From Conchocele bisecta (taxonomy: Eukaryota; Mollusca; Bivalvia; Lucinida; Thyasiridae), in assembly GCA_029237695.1 (NCBI GenBank), contig CM055279.1, positions 23,811,919 through 23,875,918 of the forward strand: a stretch of DNA of 64,000 nt. Reading direction: 5' to 3'. The notes beneath the pieces were generated by a model that did not search any database, had not been told where the DNA came from, and saw only the letters and a list, made by a program, of their open reading frames with translations. Each line of letters starts with the position of its first letter. The first letter of the stretch is position 1. Positions 33,070 to 43,000 of the stretch are shown in pieces. The position numbers and the translations under genes are program-made.

Positions 33070-34475
33070 GAACTCTCTGGCAGAGAATAATAGGAGACCG
33101 GCGATTGCCACGATTAAAGCCCAAGTATTATTGGCGAGCCATCCGGCCGTTTTTGATAATATAGATAACAAGAAGGAGAGGAGACCCCCGATCAACCCAG
33201 GCAGCGCGGCAGCCAACTTTCCTGCTAATTTAGCCAGGAGATTGGCGAGGGCTTTTAGTTGTTTTTTTATCCATTCTTTTGCCCCACCGGATGGAGCTGG
33301 TGCTGGTGCTGGTGCTGGTGCTGGTGCTGGTGCTGGTGCTGGTGCTGGTGCTGGTGCTGGAGCTGGTGCTGGTGCAGCACCAGCATTGACAGCTACAAAT
33401 AGAGACATAGATATAGATATAGATAGAATTAGGGTCGATATAATCATGCTGAAAGCCGCATTATCGTGACGCCCTTCTCTCTGAACAGAGTGCGAATACG
33501 CGCACCGAGTGTAGTGTCCTCGTGCAGGACCCTCGAGATTGTTTCGCGGCTCCGACTTAATTGACCGGAAAGCGTCTCACGGTTAGTCGAGGCAGCCTCC
33601 AATCGAGCTTCTCTTTCGTCCCGCAACGACCGCAGGAGTTTGTTGATCCGCTCGGTAGATTCTCTATCGCCCCGTGCTTCCTTTATTTTTCTTTCTTCTA
33701 GAGCGATATGTTTGTCCAGCGCTGAGAGTTGGAGAGGTTTATTGACTAGTTCGCCCCGAGTTGTTTGCAGAACCTTATCGAGTCCCCGGAGTTCGCGAAG
33801 AGGTAACGGTGGGTCAAACTTCGTGCCGTTTGTTTCGTTGACCGTGGTTTCAATCGTGTTAATAACGTCGGTGGCTACGCGAGGGATCTCGCTGAGCTCG
33901 ATCGTTTCTATAGTGGCGGCCGTCTTCGCCAGCGTTTTGTCGGTAGCCTGAAAGGTTTTTATCATTTTTGTAGGCAGCGGCGCCCGACTGTCGTCGAGCA
34001 CTCCGAGAGCTCGAAGGAGGGGTGCTCCATATCGGTTCAGTGAAGAGGGGCTGAGGAACTTCGTTGGGTCGTTCTTGTACGTCAGCAACTTCCAGCTATT
34101 GCCCCATTTAACCCACAGGTCTCCTCTTTTAGTGCTGCGGAACTCCAACGTGGCCTTGATGCCCTGTGTAGACACTATACTCTCCCACCGTTTCACCAGA
34201 GTATCCGTTTCCTCGAGAGACGCCAGCTCACCCTCGGAGATCCCCGCAGGAATCTCGTAACCGCCCGCCCATGCCGGAGTTTTGGGTTGGTCCTCCCACG
34301 TTTCGAAATATGTACTCGCCTCGGGTGGGTGCTCTATGAAGGTCGTTTCGTCCTCATCACCGTCCAAGCCCTCGCTTCGGCTATATGGATCGATATCATC
34401 ATCATCATCGAGGTAATCGTATCGGTCGCCCGTAGTGCGATCGAATTCGTCCATGCCAATATCGAGACCAGCCAT
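33049..34475 (-). pseudogene. Acidic/coiled-coil Maverick protein with Ala-Pro linker and C-terminal membrane segments, one frameshift
   Basis: Start MAGLDIGMDEFDRTT at 34475. Residues 1-60 are very acidic (DYLDDDDDIDPY). Residues ~105-150 include LEFRSTKRGDLWVKWGNSWK. From ~170 to ~330 the protein is helical and coiled-coil-like (IEETTVNETN-type, LDKHIALEERKIKEARGD, RLEAASTNRETLSGQLSRSR). The first frame ends at 33444; a second frame, joined by one indel near 33455, adds a hydrophobic segment (STLILSISISM), about sixteen Ala-Pro pairs, an amphipathic Lys/Leu/Ala helix ([20 protein letters not shown]) and a final membrane segment (LANNTWALIVAIAGLLLF). This two-part layout is that of one conserved Maverick gene of unknown role, probably structural. 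It is divergent from the capsid gene (66 bp apart). Confidence 0.7.
33296..33378. repeat. GGTGCT hexanucleotide microsatellite coding (Ala-Pro)n
   Basis: About thirteen near-perfect GCTGGT units (minus strand: GCACCA, Ala-Pro). Because the unit is six bases, length change by slippage keeps frame and alters only the linker length. Confidence 0.9.
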
Positions 34476-34541
34476 CTTTAATAATTATTATTATATTAAA
34501 GACAAAAAAATACAGGTTTAATAGTTTCAATAAAATTAATT

Positions 34542-35846
34542 ATGTCTTCGAGTCAATACGGTCGCAAACTCAATCCATAACGCAGACTGCGTGAGCCCCT
34601 CGGGGCAAAAGGCGTGAGACAGAGTGTCGTTATTACGAACAACCCATCGACGAATCGACCAGAACCAGCAGCTCTTAGTCCGCTTCCCCAACCTCGGAAC
34701 TCACGACGTCATTGTTCCGGGTACTGTTCGCCTCGCTTTCACTATTTCGCTAACGTCGACGGACTCGGACCGAACCGTCGTTCAGAACCTGGGTCGCGCC
34801 ATAGTCAAGAAGACCCCATGATAAAGATTTCTGGTAATGAGGTGATGTCGATCGATGACAGCGACGTCAACCATTGCTACCAGGACCTGTGGAAGACGGC
34901 ACAAGAGCGTGAAAACGCTGTCTATCAGGGTATTGACACCAGCAAAAATAAGAATGTAACCAAACTTAGAATCGGGGCTGCTAACAAGGCAGATAACAAC
35001 GCGAGTGACAACGCGGTCGCGGGCGCTTACGGCAACCGCTTCTACATCCCGCTCGACTTTGAGTTGCTAGAGAGTCACATGCCCTACTATCAGAGTGCTT
35101 TGGCTGACCGCCTCGAATACGAACTAACGTTCAACGACTACGGCCGAGTTCTCATAGCCACCGACATAACATCGACGTATACGATCGATAATGTTTCCCT
35201 GGAGTACGACATGGTCACGATGCCCGAACTCGCGCGATTGATCAGAACCCAGTACGCCGGGCGAGTTGCCATGCTTTACGACCGAGTTCTTTTTCGACCA
35301 TCGCAAGATGCCGAAAGACAAAAGCGACACATTGTGGAATATTAATGTCAACGTACCAGCCCGCTCGATGAAAGGTATACTGATGTTGTTCGAGGATGCT
35401 CGGTTCGCGTTCGGTGCTAGAAAAACCGACAAATTCTATAACCCCAAAATACACGAAGGTAGAGGTGACGATCGAGGGAGTCCCCAATCAACTCTACAGC
35501 GCGGGTCTTCGCGCGCACCAGCAGTGGGATGAAGTAAGAAAGCAGTTTGCTGCCGGCTCTAAGCGCTCTCCGGAGGTTGCAGCAGTTGCCAAAGACCTGC
35601 AGCTCTCGGCCGTCTCCCTCGCGGAGTTCCTGAATACCAAATACGCGTTTATGGCTAGACATGCGAGCCAGCGACGATGACCAAATACACGGTAGCGGAC
35701 GCCAAGTTGAGAACGCTAGTGAGGGTGTGACGATCCAGATAACCAAAGAGGCGGACGGAGCCGGGCCATTGAACGTGTACTTATATATAATTACAGACGC
35801 ACAACTCAACATCGAAGATGGTCGATACGTATCAGCGATCTACTGA
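34542..35846 (+). pseudogene. Major capsid protein (double jelly roll), several breaks
   Basis: Start MSSSQYGRKLNP at 34542, then an in-frame TAA at 34578. Recognisable parts follow in changing frames: LLVRFPNLGTHDVIVPGTVR (about 34670-34818), KISGNEVMSIDDSDVNHCYQ and the hallmark YGNRFYIPLDFELLESHMPY (to ~35290), DTLWNINVNVPARSMKGILM (to ~35440), KVEVTIEGVPNQLYSAGLRA and AVSLAEFLNTKYAF (to ~35652), and the end ITDAQLNIEDGRYVSAIY. Frame changes fall near 34650, 34818, 35290, 35445 and 35652. The IPLDF...ALADRLEYELTFND block and the terminal NIEDG strand are typical of double-jelly-roll capsid proteins of the adenovirus/NCLDV type. The product would form the shell hexons. With one stop and five shifts this copy cannot make it. 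Confidence 0.85.
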
Positions 35847-36534
35847 TTTAATAAAAAAATCATCTAACGATTTATTAATTAATAATTCTAAAGATAATTT
35901 GGAACAAATTAAAATTAGCAATCAATACCAATTCACGATTGGAGATGCTCACTCTGCCATAATATGTGGGCAGACAGGATGTGGAAAAACGGTTTTCATC
36001 CTCGACTTGCTCGAGGAGTCCTACCGCGATGCCTTTCGTCACATTGTGATCCTGTGTCCCACTGTGCGGCACAACGATACTTATCAGCGGCGCCCGTGGA
36101 TATGGACCGACCCTGAGGTATACGTTATTGACCCGGGTGATAGGCTTCACGATTGGTTGCGTGGTTTATATCAAAGATTCCAGGGTGAGCCCACCCTATA
36201 TGTGATTGACGATTGCTCGGCCAAGGCGGCGATGACCAAAAAGAAGGACATGCTCTCCGAGCTCACATTTTCTGGCCGCCATGCGAGGCAAAGCGTATGG
36301 ATCTCCACTCAAAAATACAACGCCGTCCTCAAGGATCTGCGCGAGCAAACGAAATGGGTCGCCCTCTTTCACTGCAAGGACCGAGACTCATTCGATAACT
36401 GTCTTCGAGAGAATGACGTTATCCCAACGCGCGAGGAGCGCCTGGAGGTTCGACAGATGCTTTCCGAAACTAAGCACGCCAAGCTTCTGCTAAAGACTGA
36501 TCAACCAACTGCTTATAAAGTTATAATCAATTAA
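35818..36534 (+). CDS. Genome-packaging ATPase (FtsK/HerA type), intact, 238 aa
   Basis: Intact frame. Walker A is GQTGCGKT (residues 51-58), Walker B is LYVIDDC (127-133), and a sensor/arginine-finger region FSGRHARQSVWISTQ follows at 151-165. Size and motifs match the Maverick packaging ATPase, which is expected to pump DNA into the capsid using ATP. The start overlaps the end of the capsid gene by 29 nt in another frame, the usual tight packing in these elements. The N-terminal 40 residues are Asn/Lys/Asp-rich and AT-rich in DNA. It is one of the few core genes here with no break. Confidence 0.92.
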   Translation: MVDTYQRSTDLIKKSSNDLLINNSKDNLEQIKISNQYQFTIGDAHSAIICGQTGCGKTVFILDLLEESYRDAFRHIVILCPTVRHNDTYQRRPWIWTDPEVYVIDPGDRLHDWLRGLYQRFQGEPTLYVIDDCSAKAAMTKKKDMLSELTFSGRHARQSVWISTQKYNAVLKDLREQTKWVALFHCKDRDSFDNCLRENDVIPTREERLEVRQMLSETKHAKLLLKTDQPTAYKVIIN

Positions 36535-36540
36535 TTAATA

Positions 36541-36564
36541 ATTTTTGAAAAAATTAGGAAAATT
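36541..36564 (+). promoter_or_regulatory. TTTTGAAAAAATTARGAAAA motif, copy 3
   Basis: TTTTTGAAAAAATTAGGAAA follows the ATPase stop codon directly, about 270 bp before the next start. It could be a promoter-like or termination signal. Confidence 0.45.
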
Positions 36565-36574
36565 ACAAAGTAAT

Positions 36575-36700
36575 AAGCTATTGCAATGCTTATCAAAGCT
36601 TAGCAATTGCTGAACAATGCTTAGCAATTGCTGAACAATGCTGAACAAATACTGAACAAATGCTGAACAAATGCTGAACAATGGTTAACAATGTTAACAA
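36575..36700. repeat. Tandem GCTGAACAAT 10-12-bp repeats
   Basis: About ten imperfect copies of AATGCTGAACAA / TTAGCAATTGCTGAACAA fill the gap between the ATPase and the next gene, including AAGCTTAGCAATTGCTGAAC duplications. Their placement between genes suggests slippage-prone spacer or protein-binding iterons; not shown by sequence alone. Confidence 0.8.
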
Positions 36701-36810
36701 TTTGGTGCTCCGCTGCGAGCTTTGTTGCGAGCATAATGGTGATCATAAGTATCGGGTGGTGCGCTTGGCAATATGTTAAAGTGATGAGACTTGTTAGAAT
36801 AGTCAAATTA

Positions 36811-36834
36811 CTAATTTTGAAAAAATTAAGAAAA
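36811..36834 (+). promoter_or_regulatory. TTTTGAAAAAATTARGAAAA motif, copy 4, next to the 36835 start
   Basis: AATTTTGAAAAAATTAAGAA ends where the ATG of MNCDELLDQ begins (36835). This decides the start in favour of 36835 over the longer open frame from 36691, whose first 48 codons run over the tandem repeats. Confidence 0.5.
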
Positions 36835-37491
36835 ATGAACTGCGACGAACTTCTCGATCAGCTAATGGAAGAAACCTCAACTCCGACTGCCAACATTCTG
36901 AAAGATAATGAAACATCAACTCCGACAGAGCAATCGGGATCAACTCCAACGGCAGTTGGTATTGGGTTGAGTGCAACGACTCCGAATGAAAATGCGGCGC
37001 GACGCGAGCATCTAGCTGCGCTGGTTGCTGGTGGACAATCGGAGCATTATCTAGGTAGGCGTCTCTCAGTTTGTCAGGTGGATAAGATGTCAGATGCGGA
37101 GATTGATAAAATGTATGCGCGATACGAATCCAAATTGGGAGCAGAGATGACAAAAACTCTTGGATCGGCGGCTATTCATTTGTACGCTACCACCGTTAGT
37201 ATACTTCTCCCTATACCAAACACCGAAGGGTTGATTCACGATCTAGAGACTGACCCTTTTATAGGACACACTCTTAGAACGGCATGCTGCTCAATTTATC
37301 ACAAGTTTGGAATGTACTTAGCTCCGCTGACAACCGCGTTGACCACGGGTAAACACTGTCAATTTGGACATATATGCCCACGAACTATAAGCCCTGAAAA
37401 TGATGACACACGACACACCCACGAGAGTGACGGAGTTGAACCAGATTGCTCCAACACAATCGAACCAGAGTGTTACTCCGCCACTGGATGA
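36835..37491 (+). CDS. Conserved Maverick protein of unknown function, 218 aa
   Basis: Start taken at MNCDELLDQLMEE (36835), right after the GAAAAAATTAAG motif. The first ~60 residues are Thr/Pro/Ser-rich with repeated TSTPT. The conserved core follows: SEHYLGRRLSVCQVDKMSDA, MYARYESKLGAEMTKTLGSA, LIHDLETDPFIGHTLRTACC and MYLAPLTTALTTGKHCQFGH with CP near the end; its C/H residues could bind a metal. The C terminus (after HICPR) is variable. A gene with this core regularly accompanies the ATPase in Mavericks; its role is not known to me. It overlaps the next gene by 92 nt. Confidence 0.75.
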   Translation: MNCDELLDQLMEETSTPTANILKDNETSTPTEQSGSTPTAVGIGLSATTPNENAARREHLAALVAGGQSEHYLGRRLSVCQVDKMSDAEIDKMYARYESKLGAEMTKTLGSAAIHLYATTVSILLPIPNTEGLIHDLETDPFIGHTLRTACCSIYHKFGMYLAPLTTALTTGKHCQFGHICPRTISPENDDTRHTHESDGVEPDCSNTIEPECYSATG

Positions 37492-37984
37492 CATACCGCA
37501 TATAAAAAATCCCAAAAGACAGGCAGCTGGGCGGGCGGCGGCTGCCACCCGAAAAGTTAAACAAGATAAAATACTCGCCGAGCTTCGAGAGGCTAAACAG
37601 TCGTTGCAATCGGGGACGGAGACAGCAAAACATCTGAAGACAGAGCAATCGGTTTCAACTTCAATCCCGATTGGGTTGAGTGCAACAACACCCCAAATTC
37701 ACGAATTAGAAGCACACCCAAATTCTTTGAATTTGTCACCCAATACCAACTCCCGTTGGAGTTGGACTGAACCCCAATTCACGAATTGGAGTTGGTTTGT
37801 TGGTGGTGGTCTGGCAGTTGTTGGTGCCCTGTGCGTGTGGAAATACCCCCTATTACACCAATCCCGATTGGAAAAACAACCAGCCGGTGTTCAGAAGAAA
37901 GTTACGAAACACCAATCATCAACAATGTTGAATTTGGATGCGCCCCATTTAAACATTGATCGCGACCCCTTTAATATGCAATAA
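37400..37984 (+). CDS. Maverick membrane-anchored basic protein, 194 aa, unknown function
   Basis: Intact frame starting within the end of the preceding gene. It has a conserved basic helix KNPKRQAAGRAAAATRKVKQ (residues ~36-55), a helical region, a linker with TPQIHELEAHP and other palindrome-coded segments (~95-130), one clear membrane segment WFVGGGLAVVGALCVW (~132-147) and a polar tail. The linker DNA contains CCAATTCACGAATTGG and CCAACTCCCGTTGGAGTTGG palindromes. Architecture suggests a virion or membrane protein; function unknown. Confidence 0.7.
   Translation: MMTHDTPTRVTELNQIAPTQSNQSVTPPLDDIPHIKNPKRQAAGRAAAATRKVKQDKILAELREAKQSLQSGTETAKHLKTEQSVSTSIPIGLSATTPQIHELEAHPNSLNLSPNTNSRWSWTEPQFTNWSWFVGGGLAVVGALCVWKYPLLHQSRLEKQPAGVQKKVTKHQSSTMLNLDAPHLNIDRDPFNMQ
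37718..37870. repeat. In-frame short palindromes in the 37400 gene
   Basis: CCAAATTCTTTGAATTTG (~37719-37736), CCAACTCCCGTTGGAGTTGG (~37747-37766), CCAATTCACGAATTGG (~37776-37791) and CAATCCCGATTGG (~37858-37870). The first, plus nine following bases, also occurs at 30823-30850 in the fibre gene on the opposite coding strand. Confidence 0.7.
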
Positions 37985-37992
37985 TTATAACA

Positions 37993-38226
37993 ATGGCTGA
38001 ACAAGATGGTAAAATGATAGTGAATGCGCTTTATCACGCCGTGGAGATATCGGGTCTCAGTATCGTGTATGCTCGAGCAGGAAAGATGGTCTTAGGAGGG
38101 CCCGCTCCCAAATTGGAATTTACTGTGAGAGACATAGGGCTCGTGACCTTGGGTGTAACGGGCGCAGTTGGGACCCGAGATTATCTAGTTAAAGCTGGAA
38201 TTCTACCAGATAATATATGGAAATAA
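37993..38226 (+). CDS. Small conserved Maverick protein, 77 aa, probably membrane-associated
   Basis: Intact; starts MAEQDGKMIVNALYHAVEIS eight bases after the previous stop. It has two moderately hydrophobic stretches (ISGLSIVYARAGKMVLGG and IGLVTLGVTGAVG) and ends TRDYLVKAGILPDNIWK. A short protein with this TRD.LVK.GI.P ending occurs at this position in other Mavericks. Function unknown. Its stop is directly followed by the next ATG (38227). Confidence 0.7.
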   Translation: MAEQDGKMIVNALYHAVEISGLSIVYARAGKMVLGGPAPKLEFTVRDIGLVTLGVTGAVGTRDYLVKAGILPDNIWK

Positions 38227-38649
38227 ATGGCTTCAATCGCAGTAATAGTAGGTGGTGCGCTTGTAAACGCATTGGCGTTCAGCGGTAGCAACTTTATATT
38301 CTCTAAAATGAAAAGCTCGAACGTGGATGAGGAGCGTAAGCGTCACGATTTAGCTGTAGAACAACTCAATAGCGCAAAGGAAGTTTGGTCGAAAAAACGA
38401 ACCGCCCATCTGGACTGGGTCAATGAAGAGCTTCGCCGCGAAAATCACACCGCACAAACTTTTCAGAACGTTGAAGAAGCCAACCGCGAGTACGCGCTGG
38501 CATATCCGCACAAAAGTCTCGATCCAATGGATCGCGAGCCACAACTTTCAGATTTCTATGTACCGTCAGAGGCCCAAAAAGACCGCGAGATCGCGTTCAT
38601 CGTCGTGGGAATGGGTGTGGTGGGTCTCGTCGGCTACTATATAAAATAA
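38227..38649 (+). CDS. Conserved Maverick protein with terminal membrane segments, 140 aa
   Basis: Intact. The N-terminal hydrophobic segment (IAVIVGGALVNALAFSGSNF) and the C-terminal one (IAFIVVGMGVVGLVGYYI) flank a charged helical middle (EERKRHDLAVEQLNSAKEVW, LDWVNEELRRENH) and a conserved LSDFYVPSEAQKDREIAF stretch. The gene starts immediately after the stop of the previous one, suggesting co-transcription. The family is conserved in Mavericks and probably structural, but no activity is known to me. Confidence 0.75.
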   Translation: MASIAVIVGGALVNALAFSGSNFIFSKMKSSNVDEERKRHDLAVEQLNSAKEVWSKKRTAHLDWVNEELRRENHTAQTFQNVEEANREYALAYPHKSLDPMDREPQLSDFYVPSEAQKDREIAFIVVGMGVVGLVGYYIK

Positions 38650-38697
38650 TTAATTAATTAAAACAATTTTTTTTTATAAAAATATATATATAGAACG

Positions 38698-39039
38698 ATG
38701 TTAGTTGACGAACTTTATGACGCTATGATCGATGTAGGCTACACTGCCCAAAAACATCGTTTACCTGGTGCAAAGAGTATGATTCGTCTGGCCCGAGATT
38801 CTCTCGAGACATGGCGCGAGGACGAAAAAGCGGCCACCCTTTTCTCAAAGCAGATGTTAGATTCCTCCGAGTTAGATTCCCCTCTCCTGTTCCAACCCAA
38901 ACGCGATTGGGGCTGCAGCGAAACTTCCAACAAAGGTTTATTATTAACGACGCAGTTACCGGACGAACTGGCGAGGGCATGTTGGAGATTGTCCGATATA
39001 TTAGAATACTTCGCATACGATGAACACGCGCAAACTTGA
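38698..39039 (+). CDS. Hypothetical Maverick protein, 113 aa
   Basis: Intact frame starting MLVDELYDAMIDVGYTAQKH after an AT-rich leader with TATATATA. The protein is mainly helical, with ARDSLETWREDEKA and a CWRLSDILEYFAYD end; the middle (SKQMLDSSELDSPLLFQPKR) looks disordered. It overlaps the integrase start by 20 nt. I do not recognise the family. It has none of the catalytic spacing of an adenovirus-type protease, which would otherwise be expected somewhere in the element. Confidence 0.6.
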   Translation: MLVDELYDAMIDVGYTAQKHRLPGAKSMIRLARDSLETWREDEKAATLFSKQMLDSSELDSPLLFQPKRDWGCSETSNKGLLLTTQLPDELARACWRLSDILEYFAYDEHAQT

Positions 39040-40042
39040 TACCAAACTAATGCGCAAGCTAGCGAACACGTACTATAGCCCCCGCGGGTACTGGAAGGGA
39101 CTCGCGGCCATCAAGAACCTCGCGGCGGCGACCAAGGTTTCAGAAAACGCTGTCAAGGAATGGCTCAAGAAGCAGGCCATCTGGCAGATCTATTTACCCG
39201 CGCCTCACAATATTCCGCGCCCGAAATTCGACGTGCCGGTGCCGAACCAAGTTCACCAAGCGGATCTCCTGTTTCTCCCTCACGATCGCGTCGGTCGCAA
39301 AACGTACAAGTACGCACTGACAATCGTTGACGTAGCGAGTCGTTATAAGGGGGCTGAGCCGTTGGCCACTAAAGAGTCTAAGGAGGTGGCCGAGGCTCTT
39401 TATTTCCCGAATATATAGAGGAGTCCTCTCAAATGGCCGAATCTTCTCCAGGTCGATCCCGGCCGCGAGTTCATGGGCGCGGTCTCTCATCTATTGTCTA
39501 AGCACAAAGTTTCTATCAGACGCGGCCGCGTCAACATCCACCGGGACCAGGGGATCGTGGAACGCTTCAATCGAAACCTGGCTGAGAGACTGTTCGGACA
39601 CCAATACGCCAAAGAACTTGTAGACCCCCATTCACGATCGACCGAGTGAGTGGCCAGACTGCCCGCCGTGGTCTCCGCACTGAACGGAGAGGTGACCAGA
39701 TTGATAGGTAAGAAGCCTGTAGATGCTATGAAGTTTAAAAAGGTGATGAGCAAGCCCTCTGCCGTCTCGCGCGGGCGACCCGTTGGTTTAGAGGAGCAGC
39801 GGCTTCCATCAGATATTGACGTCCGGTACCTCTATCAACCGGGAGAGCTCGAAGGTGGCAGCCGCCGCGCGACTGATCCCGTGTGGTCTCTCAATGTATA
39901 TCATCTAGATCGATCTATTACCAAACCTGATGAACCCGTGCTCTACTATTTGGATGATGGGCCATCTCGAGGGTTTGTTCGCGAAGAACTTCTTATGGTG
40001 CCTTCTGACACCCAGCTACCCCCGGATTGTCAGATTCTTTAG
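39020..40042 (+). pseudogene. Retroviral-type integrase with chromodomain-like end, two breaks
   Basis: Start MNTRKLDTKLMRKLANTYYS. N-terminal helical region, then the DDE core: first Asp in HQADLLFLPHDRVGRKTYKY, second in QVDPGREF, Glu in GIVERFN. The tail EEQRLPSDIDVRYLYQPGE to PPDCQIL is a small beta-rich domain like that which follows Maverick integrases. Two breaks are visible: a single-base indel near 39412-39420 that creates a TAG, and a TGA at about 39649-39651 in the conserved RSTE-stop-VARLPAVV stretch. The integrase cuts the element ends and joins them to host DNA, producing the short target duplication seen here. The gene ends tail-to-tail with the polymerase gene with a 4-bp overlap. 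Confidence 0.88.
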
Positions 40043-43000
40043 AGATGTTCTGTATGTATTCCGTCCTGGTAACACTCGTCTTTTATCGTGTATGCCGAGA
40101 GTCCCCTAATTTTTTGTTGACAGTACGTTTTCATAACGCCGTCTTTCATTTTAAATCCTCTATTTTGTGCTACATCTATAATGTGTTTTCCATCTTCTGT
40201 AGTTTCACTTAGTACTCGTTTATATCTATCCCAATTTAAATTGTTAGTTCTCATTGGACATTCCTTTCGCAGAGTTTTTATTAATTTTTTCAAAATTAGT
40301 TGAATTAAATTTTTCTACGAAATAACACTTACTAGATAAACGCTATCGCCCTATCCCCGCTAAATTCCATTTTGAAAAGTCCGGGCTCTCTTTCGCTCCA
40401 TTTATCCCAAGCCAACCATTTATTTTTTTCTTTTTCAAACTCGTCTAGTAAGTTAGGTCTAATCAATTCCTCTATCGTTTTTTTCCACTAACTCCTATAT
40501 ACATACTATCAGTATCCATCTGTATTAATTCAAAGTCTTCTCTTTTTACGTATTTGTCTAGAAATTCGTAGTAAAATTACAACATTCTCAATTTAGCTAG
40601 TTGATAAACCGCTATTCCACAATGGAATGGTCTCTTTATTTACCGCACACCTGGGTTTTCTTGAAGATATTTTCGTACGCATCTCCTATCTCTTCCAAAT
40701 CGTCAAAGAATGCAGATCTTAATGCTTTGTCAACACAGGTGTCGTTTTGTGTATATGTCGTATTTAAATGTCTCTCCGTTGCCTCTATCATTTTTCCACA
40801 ACACGAGTTTCCTAATAATTTCATTATGTCGGCTACTGGTTTCTTATTTGGTTCTACATCGCCTGTTCGTCTTGCGGCTGTAACTTCTTTTGCGAACCAT
40901 TCGAAGGGTTTACCACTAATATAATCTATAACACGATGAACTCCCGTTATTTCTAGGCCGTGTTTTAAATCCATTTCAACAGTGGCGCGTACAGCAATAC
41001 TTTGGTGGCGACATAGATCCCACCAATTTTCTTCCATTTCCTCTAGTTCTTCCAGTATCTTCCAAATATTTTATCATGTGTGCTGGAACCTCATCAACAT
41101 CTACTTCTCTGTTTTATAAAAAGTGGAGACATTTCAGAAAACTTATCTTTTAAGTTGTGTGGAACTTCTATATCCACCTCCGCAAACCCAAACCAGTCTC
41201 CAGATAAAACTCTTTTACAAAACAAAATTTTTAATAAATTTAGGATTATGTGGGGTATCTATATGGTGTATAGTTTCTCTCCCCACACGGCACTCTTTAT
41301 TTACGTAGATAAATATAACGCGTTTGCAATCGTACCCCAAAAACAGCCTTGCAAGGTTTGTTAATTTTCATTTGAGGAATTAGATCTAATATTTGAAACA
41401 CCAGCTTCTGCATATCGTGTAAATACTATTGATGGACCGCCAACTAGAGCGTCCTTCATCATTTCGTATGTTTTTCTTCTGTTGGTGCATATAGAGCATC
41501 CTCCGGTATAAATTTTTGTTCTTTAATGGTTCCTCTCAATAAATATTGTATAGCTACTCCAGGTAGTGTTACCGCATCTTTGAAAATATCCACACCTCTG
41601 TGTTTATAAAATTCACACATTTTTTCCACCGCTTCTAGGAACGGTGCTACATCTAAATCGTTATATATTTTCAACCAATCTCTGAAATAGTTTTCATATT
41701 ATTTTCTTCGAAAATTCTACGACATTTACTTAATTCTGTTTCATCTATTAACATTTTCCCAGATAGTTTGGAATACCAATTCTCTATATCCGGTAGTCCT
41801 GGGTAATCCAGTTTGTCTGGAGAATCGAACCACTCATAAGGAAAGAAAGATTTCTGTCCTTTGCATTCGTAGGCTTTTATCCAACTACATAACTTACACC
41901 AGGTCCTAGATAAAGTATTACATCAAGAAATCTAAACTCTGGAGTAAATAGAAATATTGTTGCGTTTGCACGTTTTCCGACCATTACTTTCTTTGTTGTT
42001 GATGCCAGTTCGCCTACTAGGTATTTCTTTATTAAGTTTATATCGTACTTACTGCTGTTAAAACCTATAACCGGCACTTGCTCTATCCACTGTTCGATCT
42101 TGGCGATTTGGTTTTTACGTAAATGTTCTGTATTAAACCCATATCTTGACCACACTTCTTCTCTTATAGCTTTTCCCCTGACTTTCAAATCTTCTACGAA
42201 TTTTTAATTTTTCTATAAGTTTTGCGGGATCTTTATCACAAATATGAGTTACTGTTCCTGAGAAATTATCTCCTATACTAACGCTTACCGGAACGTGCTC
42301 AGCTTCGTACTCTAAACTATTACCTAGCGTTTCAAATTCTGGGTTGAGATACGGCTCAAAATCAAATACTATCTGATATGGATAAAGAGTAGTGTCGCAA
42401 CCGATCTTTATATCTTTACCCGTTCTTTGGAATTCGCATTCCCACATAACTACTAGGTTGAATTATTTGCTTCTTCTAATAAATGTATCTCTTCTCATAG
42501 TGGATGCGCGTTCTTCTTTTCTATGCTTTGCATGAATCTCACACCCGTGCCAGTAACAGCCGTGATATTGATATACGGTATTGGTTTCCGTACAGTATCC
42601 ATCTACTGGAGCTCCTAAAACCCATCTTTCACCCCCGTGTCCACACTGTTCGTGGTGAATGTGAATTCCCTCGCGCTTTTCCACAGAGTACATCCAATCG
42701 ATAGCCCCCATAACTTGTTAGAACTTTTTTGGGTAGAACGCTTTCTCGACGACGAACGCGGGCGCTCTAAATAATTACCATCACATATTACTTTTGTCTC
42801 ACCTTTCATACATTTTGGTCCGTGTCTCTTCATATTACTCGCTTTCGTGAATTTCTGCTTGCAATTATCGCAGGCGTAAATTTTAGATAGGTTTTTAAGG
42901 TTTTTTATCAGAAATGCGTGATTATTAAACAGTTCTATTGTCATTGGTTTATTACCTATTTCATTATAGTGCGCTGGTACCTTTCTCAACCACCATACGT

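Noticed and set aside
33131..33469. Gly-Ala-rich plus-strand frame
   Set aside because: Antisense of the Ala-Pro repeat and of the minus-strand membrane segment.
36691..36834. Longer N terminus for the 36835 gene
   Set aside because: The first 48 codons lie over tandem repeats and the GAAAAAATTAAG motif; the conserved gene plausibly starts at 36835.
38698..39039. Adenovirus-type protease
   Set aside because: No His-Asp-Cys arrangement of the family and too short.
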